Assembly (NCBI GenBank): GCA_046728115.1
Contig: JBKPDW010000129.1
Coordinates: forward strand, 1-6,951
Reading direction: 5' to 3'
Source of the DNA: CAVSWN01 sp046728115
Lineage (GTDB): Bacteria; Acidobacteriota; Vicinamibacteria; Vicinamibacterales; CAVVIG01
DNA length: 6,951 bases
A program made the translations under genes and the position numbers. This document shows positions 1 to 5,124 of this stretch, piece by piece. The notes below the pieces were generated by a model that saw only the letters and a program-made list of their open reading frames with translations, was not told the DNA's origin and searched no databases. Numbering within the stretch: the stretch's first letter is position 1; every line of letters begins with the position of its first letter.

Positions 1-9
1 CCACCACCA

Positions 10-32
10 CCCCCAGCGCCCCACCCCACCCC
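10..32 (-). other. Canonical G-quadruplex motif on the minus strand
   Basis: On the plus strand, cytosine runs occupy 10-14 (five), 19-22, 24-27 and 29-32 (four each). Read on the minus strand these are four G-runs of at least four, with loops of one, one and four bases. That fits the standard G4 pattern with short loops, which favours a stable parallel fold. A fifth run of four lies at 48-51. The surrounding 60 bases contain 41 C, 12 A, 7 G and no T. It lies about 230 bases past the lactonase stop. Confidence 0.6.
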
Positions 33-140
33 GCCGCGCCAACGCCACCCCACCACACGCACCGACGCTGCCATTCGGAGCCGTCCCCACTCTGTCCCCG
101 GCCCACTGCAGTCAACACCACGCGATCGCCGCCTCGCCTG

Positions 141-165
141 CTACACCGATTCGAAAACGGTATAG
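141..165 (-). repeat. Inverted repeat downstream of the lactonase gene
   Basis: In minus-strand RNA, CUAUACCG (165-158) can pair with CGGUGUAG (148-141) over eight pairs, one of them a G-U wobble, around a nine-base loop. The wobble makes the fold better on the minus strand than on the plus strand, which matches transcription from the lactonase gene 100 bases upstream. No T-run follows. A competing five-base pairing (143-147 with 172-176) lowers confidence. It may help end or stabilise the transcript, or be chance. Confidence 0.3.
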
Positions 166-264
166 ACCATAGGTGTCCCTTCGCATTGGTAGTGCATAAC
201 GGGGATCGCTTTCAGTCCTCCGTCCTTTGGTTCCCTGACAGAGTGCTACATCGAAACGCAATCG

Positions 265-1506
265 CTACGTAAGAAACACGATATTTGCCGGACTGCCGAC
301 GGGTGTGTACTGCCCTGTGAAATCGAGTTTGCTTCCGTTTCCCTTGATGCGGTACGTCACGAGAGCATCGCTCCGCTGGTTGCATGAGATCAGGAAGTTT
401 CCCGTCGGATCGATGGTAAAGCTTCGCGGATAATCGCCTCTCGTCCATACGTCGTCGACAAGAGATAACGAGCCAGACAGGCCAACCTTGAAGACGGCGA
501 TGCTGTCGTGCAGCCGGTTGGCGGCATAGACGAACCGCCCGTCGTTCGACACTCTCACTTCGGAGGTGAAGTTCGTACCAACGAACCCGGCAGGCAGCGT
601 CGAGAGCATCTGGTGCTGAGTCAGCGTCCCCGTGGTGGCATCGTAATCAAAGAACAGCAGCGTGGAGGCCTCTTCCTGAAGGGAATAGAAGAAGCCGCCG
701 TCAGGATGAAAGGCGAAGTGCCGCGGCCCATCGCCTGGAGGGGTTGAGACAAACGCAGGCGAGTTCGGGACCAGGTGCCCTGTTGCGCGGTCCAGGAGCC
801 AACTGTAGATACGGTCCTGGCCCAGATCGGCGCCAAAGACAAACTTGCCCGCGGCATCGGCCTGAATCATGTGCGCATGCGGCGCGTCATGGCCACTGAT
901 GGCAAAGCTGCCCGGAGGCGCGTTCGTGGCATGTGTTGGTCCGACTGAGTCCGTATCGGCCTGGACGAAAGAGGCATTCCCGAGCGACCCATCCGTGTGG
1001 ATTGGGAGCACGCTGAAACTCCCCCCGCCGTAGTTGGCTACGAACACAAAGTGGCCCAAAGGATCGACGCTGAGGTGCGCAGGCCCGGCGCCTTGCGAGC
1101 TCACCACGTTGAGCAGGGTAAGGTCACCATTTGACCGGTTGATCGCAAACGCGGAGACGGAGCCACTCGGTGGCGAGATGGTGAAATTGGAAATCTCATT
1201 CACCGCGTACAGATAGTTCCCGTTCGGATGGATCGCGAGCCACGACGGGCTTGGAACCATCGCTGCAACCTTGATCTGCGTCAACGTCCCATCGTGTAGG
1301 TCAAGGCTGAAGAGGTAAATGCCCTGTCCATTCGGCGTGTACGCCCCGACGTACGCCAAGACCGGCGAATTGGGATCGGCTATCGCGCGGGTCCAACGAA
1401 CCGCCGCTGCAACCGCGGCCAGGGCGGCCGCGCCTGTCAGTACGCGACGACGGGTGATCGTGCCGGCAGATGCGGCGTCCTCGCTTTGTTTGTCCAGTGG
1501 TTGCAT
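265..1506 (-). CDS. Tat-exported lactonase-family beta-propeller protein (6-phosphogluconolactonase-like)
   Basis: This 413-residue protein has the repeat pattern of the lactonase / YbhE-type seven-bladed beta-propeller family. The family includes cytoplasmic 6-phosphogluconolactonase, but many members have no known substrate. Recurring blade motifs are visible: HPNGNYLYAVNE (93-104), GPAHLSVDPLGHFVFVANYGGG (141-162), HAHMIQADAAGKFVFGADLG (210-229), GPRHFAFHPDGGFFYSLQEE (260-279), TSEVRVSNDGRFVYAANR (314-331) and a C-terminal DPTGNFLISCNQ block. The His, Arg and Glu residues in these motifs are those usually conserved in the family. The N-terminus resembles a Tat signal: TRRRVLT at 18-24, an Ala-rich hydrophobic stretch at 25-36 and a likely cleavage site after AIA (41-43). 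Export makes a pentose-phosphate role unlikely, because 6-phosphogluconate is cytosolic; an extracytoplasmic sugar lactone or a non-enzymatic role is possible. The ATG at 1504-1506 has a good Shine-Dalgarno six bases upstream. The gene follows receptor B by 407 bases and is probably a separate transcription unit. Family call is secure; substrate is unknown. Confidence 0.93.
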   Translation of the reverse strand: MQPLDKQSEDAASAGTITRRRVLTGAAALAAVAAAVRWTRAIADPNSPVLAYVGAYTPNGQGIYLFSLDLHDGTLTQIKVAAMVPSPSWLAIHPNGNYLYAVNEISNFTISPPSGSVSAFAINRSNGDLTLLNVVSSQGAGPAHLSVDPLGHFVFVANYGGGSFSVLPIHTDGSLGNASFVQADTDSVGPTHATNAPPGSFAISGHDAPHAHMIQADAAGKFVFGADLGQDRIYSWLLDRATGHLVPNSPAFVSTPPGDGPRHFAFHPDGGFFYSLQEEASTLLFFDYDATTGTLTQHQMLSTLPAGFVGTNFTSEVRVSNDGRFVYAANRLHDSIAVFKVGLSGSLSLVDDVWTRGDYPRSFTIDPTGNFLISCNQRSDALVTYRIKGNGSKLDFTGQYTPVGSPANIVFLT

Positions 1507-1510
1507 TGCT

Positions 1511-1518
1511 TTCCCCTT
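1511..1518 (-). promoter_or_regulatory. Ribosome binding site of the lactonase-family gene
   Basis: On the minus strand the eight bases read AAGGGGAA, with the last G of the run six bases before the ATG at 1504-1506. This purine run is the best anti-Shine-Dalgarno match near this reading frame. It supports the start that includes the whole twin-arginine signal. Confidence 0.7.
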
Positions 1519-1564
1519 ATTTCTTCGAACTGCGGTCCTTCGCCCTCATACCTGTCTTCGAGTC

Positions 1565-1596
1565 CTGTCGTCGTGGTCAGAAAGCACGAAGGACAG
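1565..1596 (-). promoter_or_regulatory. Imperfect inverted repeat / leader hairpin upstream of the lactonase gene
   Basis: In minus-strand RNA, CUGUC (1596-1592) and UCGUG (1589-1585) can pair with CACGA (1575-1571) and GACAG (1569-1565). This gives ten pairs interrupted by a small 2x1 internal loop and closed by a nine-base loop. The element ends 58 bases before the lactonase ATG. No T-run follows, so it is not a classic terminator. It could be a leader RNA hairpin, a protein-binding dyad, or chance. Confidence 0.35.
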
Positions 1597-1780
1597 ACCG
1601 CTACACCGAAGTGCAAACAGCAATAGTGCACTGTGTCGTGTGAAAATTCATGGAAATCTTTGCGGGCGGAGAGGCGGCCTTTGCAGTCCCAAGTGGGCAG
1701 TACTGCTTCGTCGCGTACGCTCCACGAGCGAGACACAGCGTTTTTCGGATCGGCGTAGTTCGGAGTGATGGCGGTCAGTG

Positions 1781-1884
1781 CCTGGTCCTTCGTTGTGCGT
1801 TCCTGGTCCGTCCGCGAGTCCAGAGTCGCTGCTGCTGGCCATTGGCGTGATGCCGCACCTGGACCAGGAGCTTGGGACGGACCA
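1781..1884. repeat. Cluster of TGGTCC repeats arranged as two direct and two inverted copies
   Basis: CCTGGTCC occurs at 1781-1788 and again at 1802-1809, with starts exactly 21 bases apart. Its reverse complement GGACCAGG occurs at 1861-1868, inside the 11-base palindrome CCTGGACCAGG (1858-1868). A further GGACCA lies at 1879-1884. The second and last copies extend into a perfect 10-base inverted repeat, TGGTCCGTCC at 1804-1813 against GGACGGACCA at 1875-1884. The cluster begins about 30 bases past the receptor B stop. It may be an operator array or a 3'-end RNA fold; function is not established. Confidence 0.4.
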
Positions 1885-1913
1885 CCGCCACAGGACGCGG
1901 ACTTCACCTCACA

Positions 1914-4900
1914 TCAGAACAGCAACCGGAAACCGAGCTGCGCCTCTCTCGGCGTCAGTCGCGTCGCGCTGATCGTCCCGAACGTCGACGTGCCGGACGT
2001 GGTCGCAGGGTTCGCGAAATGGGCTCGATTGAACAGGTTGAACACGTCGATTCGGATCTCGGCCGTCGCGCGGCCGACCGCGGTTCGCTTTGCCGCCGAG
2101 AAGTCCGTGTTGAAGACCGTCGGGCCGCGAACGTCGCCGATGCGGTAATTGCCGAACTGGTACTGGGCCGGGTTCGCGAAGCAGTTGCTGTCGAACCATT
2201 GCGTCACGGTCTCCGGCGCGCCGATCGACGCGCACGTCACGTCCGGCCAGTTGCCGCTGCCGGTATTCAGCTGCGAGTTCGCCACGCGGATGTCCAGTGG
2301 ATCGCCACTGTGATAGTGCGTCATGCCGCTGAGCGCCCAGCCGGCCGTGAGCGCCCTGGCGAGGGCACCGCCGCTCGACATCGACGGCACCTCGTAGGTC
2401 CAGCTCACGACGAAGATGTTGGGGATGTCGAGCATCTTGCTCCCGTTGACGCCCGACGCCGGCATACGAACATCGCGCAGGCTCGGATGAAGGTTCGCGG
2501 GAGCGAAATTGTCGTCGGTGCGCGAGTACGTGTACGACACGAGCATCTGCAGCCCGCGCGAGAAGCGCTTGTCCAGCTTCAACTGGAGCGCGTCGTACCA
2601 CGACTTGCCGTCGCCGTCGCGCAGGTTGATCGTCGTGATCGTCGGCGCGATGCCGAAGTACGGGCGACGCTGCTGAACGGCGCCGGGGCCCGGGTCGGGA
2701 ACGTTGATGTTGTAGCTGCGGAACAGGTTCGTACCGCGGGTGCCGACGTACGCCGCTTCCGCCATCATGTTCCACCCCAGCTCACGCTGCACGCCGACGT
2801 TCCACATCGTCGCGGTGTCGGCGTGGAAGTGCTGCGGAATGTAGAACACCGCGAATCCCGACGGCGGTGTCAGCGCCGCGCCCGGCGCCGCGGCCAGCGG
2901 CGTGAACGCCGGCAGGCCGTCGCTGATGCTTCGGAACGGTGTAAAGGTCGTCGGCGTGGTGAGATCGACCTGTTGGAAAAAGGGATAGTTGCGCTCGTTC
3001 GTTCCGCCGTTCGCGCCGAAGTTGTCTGCGAAGTAGCTGACGCCGAATGCCGCGCGAACGGCCGTCCGGCCGTGGTCCGGTGTATACGCGACGCCGAGGC
3101 GCGGGGCCAGATAGTCGTAATGCGTGTCCACCCCGGCGGTGCGATCCGTATCCGACGCCACGTGGATCAGACCGTCGGCCAGACTGAAATTCGACTGACG
3201 GTTGTCCGCCTGCACCGGCGGCGTCATCAGATCCCACCGCAGCCCGAGCTGCAGCGACAGTCTCTGGTTCACGCGAAAGTCGTCCTGCGCGAACAGGCCG
3301 AGAAACGTATTCGTCACTTCAGGCCAGGTGTTCACGACGTCGCGCTGCACGAGATTCGGATAGCCGAGCATGAACGACGCGAACGAATAGCCGGTGTTGG
3401 CCGCGCTGCGGTTGCTCGTGTAGTTGGCGTCGAACGTGAACCGACCCTGCGGCTGCGTCTGCGGATTGGAAACCGCACCTTTGTAGAGCCGAAGGTCCTC
3501 GCCGAATTTCATCGCATGGCGGCCCTTCAGCCACGAGAAGTTGTTCGTGAGCAGGAACTGCCGGCCTACACGGATCGCGTTCGTCGTTCCCGGCGATCCG
3601 GTGTTCGAAAACCCGCTCGGGCGGAAGCTCGCGATCCCCGTCGTCTCGGGGAACGCGGCCAGGTTGCCGTTCGGGATTCCGAGCGCGTTGTTCTCGTCGA
3701 TCCCGGCGTCCTCGGCGTACTGATGCGTGAAGTACTTGTTGTAGCCGAACCGCAGCTCGTAGAACTTATTGCCGCTGAACGGAAGCGTGTAGCCGATCAC
3801 GCCGTTGTAGTTGTCGGAATCGGAGTTGTTCGCGCCCATGAAGATGTTGCCTGGCGCCGGCTCGTCGTAGTGCCGGTGCGACGCGGAGTAGCGTCCGAAG
3901 ATCGCGCCATGGCTGCCGAGATTCGTGTCCTCGCGAATGTCGCCGGCGTTCGCTTTTTGCACCAGCACGTTGTTCTCGACGTAGTTGTTCGCGAGACCCG
4001 GCTGGTTCGGCACCGGGTAGATGTTGGCGACCTTCTGCGCAATCGGATTGATCTGACTTTGAGGAATGACGTTTCCCGCGAATGGCAGGCCCGTCAGCGG
4101 ATCGTAGATCGGCTGGCTGATCTCGGTGAAGATGCCCTGACGCATCAGCGCGGTCGGTACGGTGAGCGTCTGCGTCCGGCCGGCATCGAGCCGAAGTCCC
4201 TGATAGTCGCCGAAAAAGAAGGCCTTGTTCCGTGCCAGTGGGCCGCCGAACGTGCCCCCGAACTGATTCGAGTTGTACGGCGCCTTGGCCAGCGCGAAAT
4301 AGCTGCGGGCGTTGAGCGTGTCGTCGCGCAAGTAATCGAACGCCGAACCGTGCCAGTCGTTGGTGCCGGATCGGATCGTGAGGTTCACCGCGGCGCCGCC
4401 GAACACGCCGAATTCGGCGGTCGGGTTGTTCGTCTGCACCTTGAATTCCTGAATCGCTTCGAGCGGCGGCGTGATGTTGATGTACGCGTTCTGCGGTTCA
4501 TTGTTGACGACGCCGTCCAGAAGGTAGTTGTTGCCGGACCAGGGCATGCCATTCACCGAGTGCGCCGTTGCGATGCGCGCGCCGGCGGCCGACGCGTTTT
4601 CCGCCGAGTCGCCGCGGCTGTAGAACGGCATCGCCCCGGGAGTTGTCGTGATGAGATGCTCGAAAAAGCGGCCGTTCAGCGGCAGCGCCTGGATCTGCTT
4701 CATCGGTATCACCTGCCCCAATTCCGTCGTCGTGCTCCGCACGAGCGGACTCGTGCCGGTGACGAGAATCGACTCGGTGACCGTGCCAATCTGCAAAGGG
4801 ATGTCGACGCGCGTGGTCTGCGCGACTTCTACAACGATGCCGTCGCGAACATATCGCTTGAACCCCGGGAGCTCGGCAGCGACCGTGTAGGTTCCGGGCT

Positions 4901-5111
4901 GCACCAGCGGAAACGTGTAGGTCCCCTGCGCGTTCGAGAGCGCCGAATCGGCGATTCCGGTTGCAGTGTTCGTGACGGTGACGGTAACGCCGGGTACCGG
5001 CGCCCCGGTTGAATCGGTGACGGTTCCGGTCAGCGCGCCTCGGATGGTCTGAGCGTCCAGTGGACCGGATGTCGCGACGACGATTGAGACGAGCGCGATC
5101 AGAGTCTTCAT
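1914..5111 (-). CDS. Oar-like TonB-dependent receptor with carboxypeptidase-regulatory-like domain (receptor B)
   Basis: This complete 1065-residue outer-membrane receptor is predicted to import an unknown ligand using TonB-transmitted energy. Residues 1-20 form a Sec signal peptide, with likely cleavage after LDA before Gln21. Residues about 23-106 are a carboxypeptidase-regulatory-like (Ig-type) domain, seen in GTVTDSTGAPVPGVTVTVTN and GTYTFPLVQPGTYTVAAELPGFKR. TESILVTG at 112-119 is a possible TonB-box-like segment. The plug follows, with LPLNGRFFEHLI (143-154), a YLLDGVVNN motif (196-204) and the plug-end block EFGVFGGAAVNLTIRSGTN (233-251). From about 255 to the end is a large barrel ending in FRLLF, whose terminal Phe fits Bam-dependent insertion. 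The only two cysteines are 960 and 977, in a C-terminal loop. Length is typical of the family. The start lies 13 bases after the receptor A stop, with GGGGAA upstream. No SusD-like gene is adjacent, so this is not a SusC/D pair. The ligand cannot be read from the sequence. Confidence 0.95.
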   Translation of the reverse strand: MKTLIALVSIVVATSGPLDAQTIRGALTGTVTDSTGAPVPGVTVTVTNTATGIADSALSNAQGTYTFPLVQPGTYTVAAELPGFKRYVRDGIVVEVAQTTRVDIPLQIGTVTESILVTGTSPLVRSTTTELGQVIPMKQIQALPLNGRFFEHLITTTPGAMPFYSRGDSAENASAAGARIATAHSVNGMPWSGNNYLLDGVVNNEPQNAYINITPPLEAIQEFKVQTNNPTAEFGVFGGAAVNLTIRSGTNDWHGSAFDYLRDDTLNARSYFALAKAPYNSNQFGGTFGGPLARNKAFFFGDYQGLRLDAGRTQTLTVPTALMRQGIFTEISQPIYDPLTGLPFAGNVIPQSQINPIAQKVANIYPVPNQPGLANNYVENNVLVQKANAGDIREDTNLGSHGAIFGRYSASHRHYDEPAPGNIFMGANNSDSDNYNGVIGYTLPFSGNKFYELRFGYNKYFTHQYAEDAGIDENNALGIPNGNLAAFPETTGIASFRPSGFSNTGSPGTTNAIRVGRQFLLTNNFSWLKGRHAMKFGEDLRLYKGAVSNPQTQPQGRFTFDANYTSNRSAANTGYSFASFMLGYPNLVQRDVVNTWPEVTNTFLGLFAQDDFRVNQRLSLQLGLRWDLMTPPVQADNRQSNFSLADGLIHVASDTDRTAGVDTHYDYLAPRLGVAYTPDHGRTAVRAAFGVSYFADNFGANGGTNERNYPFFQQVDLTTPTTFTPFRSISDGLPAFTPLAAAPGAALTPPSGFAVFYIPQHFHADTATMWNVGVQRELGWNMMAEAAYVGTRGTNLFRSYNINVPDPGPGAVQQRRPYFGIAPTITTINLRDGDGKSWYDALQLKLDKRFSRGLQMLVSYTYSRTDDNFAPANLHPSLRDVRMPASGVNGSKMLDIPNIFVVSWTYEVPSMSSGGALARALTAGWALSGMTHYHSGDPLDIRVANSQLNTGSGNWPDVTCASIGAPETVTQWFDSNCFANPAQYQFGNYRIGDVRGPTVFNTDFSAAKRTAVGRATAEIRIDVFNLFNRAHFANPATTSGTSTFGTISATRLTPREAQLGFRLLF

Positions 5112-5116
5112 GAGGG

Positions 5117-5122
5117 TTCCCC
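5117..5122 (-). promoter_or_regulatory. Ribosome binding site of receptor B in the 13-base gap
   Basis: On the minus strand GGGGAA lies five bases before the ATG at 5109-5111. It fills the short gap after the receptor A TAA (5127-5125). Its position allows terminating ribosomes to reinitiate, and it resembles the purine run before the lactonase gene. Confidence 0.55.
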
Positions 5123-5124
5123 GT

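Larger units (their letters stand above)
1..264. other. Noncoding region downstream of the lactonase gene
   Basis: No gene can be supported. Plus-strand frames stay open from the left edge for 54 codons or more in all three phases, which reflects composition and not coding. The products are Pro/His/Arg-rich and carry no recognisable motif. A stem-loop lies at 141-165 and a T-free C-rich block fills positions 1-68. The 165-264 part is less GC-rich. No stem with a following T-run marks the end of the lactonase transcript. Confidence 0.5.
1507..1913 (-). other. 407-base intergenic region between receptor B and the lactonase gene
   Basis: No credible gene lies here. Short open frames exist on both strands, but their products are low-complexity, Arg/Ser/Pro-rich and run out of frame into the lactonase gene. 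The right part (1781-1884) holds a cluster of TGGTCC-type repeats. A perfect 10-bp palindrome, GCAGTACTGC, sits at 1697-1706, although one such palindrome in 400 bases is not surprising. An 8-bp palindrome, AGTGCACT, is at 1625-1632. An imperfect hairpin lies at 1565-1596. The stretch around 1610-1660 is less GC-rich than the flanking genes and is the likeliest place for the lactonase promoter, but I found no strong -35/-10 pair. No stem followed by a T-run marks the end of the receptor transcript. Confidence 0.6.

Noticed and set aside
1..165. A possible Pro-rich protein C-terminus entering from the left edge on the plus strand (PPPPPAPHPTPP...)
   Set aside because: All three plus frames are open here because the sequence lacks T, so none can be favoured. 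Sequence left of the window would be needed.
140..1609. The 10-mer GCTACACCGA at 140-149 and 1600-1609, flanking the lactonase gene
   Set aside because: Ten-base exact repeats are expected several times by chance in a window of this size, and the flanks do not extend the match. It is not evidence of an insertion or target duplication.
1622..1645. A weak sigma70-like pair on the minus strand (TTTTCA, then TATTGC)
   Set aside because: Spacing is about 15 bases and matches to consensus are poor, so it is not supportable as a promoter.
1718..1745. A terminator-like arrangement on the plus strand: CGCTC-CAC-GAGCG at 1718-1730 with TTTTT at 1741-1745
   Set aside because: Ten bases separate the stem from the T-run, and no plus-strand gene lies upstream to be terminated.
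1319..1768. A 149-codon plus-strand frame across the lactonase start
   Set aside because: It is antisense to the Tat signal region for much of its length, has an Ala/Arg/Ser composition typical of a shadow frame, and shows no family motif.
1437..1907. A 156-codon minus-strand frame covering most of the intergenic region
   Set aside because: It starts with GTG without a convincing ribosome site, has no recognisable motif, and its end overlaps the lactonase start in another frame.
1872..5012. A 1046-codon open frame on the plus strand antisense to receptor B
   Set aside because: Its codons are in exact register opposite those of receptor B, so it stays open as long as the receptor avoids TTA, CTA and TCA codons, which are rare in GC-rich genes. 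The product is extremely Arg/Val-rich with no domain, while the minus strand encodes a full textbook receptor.
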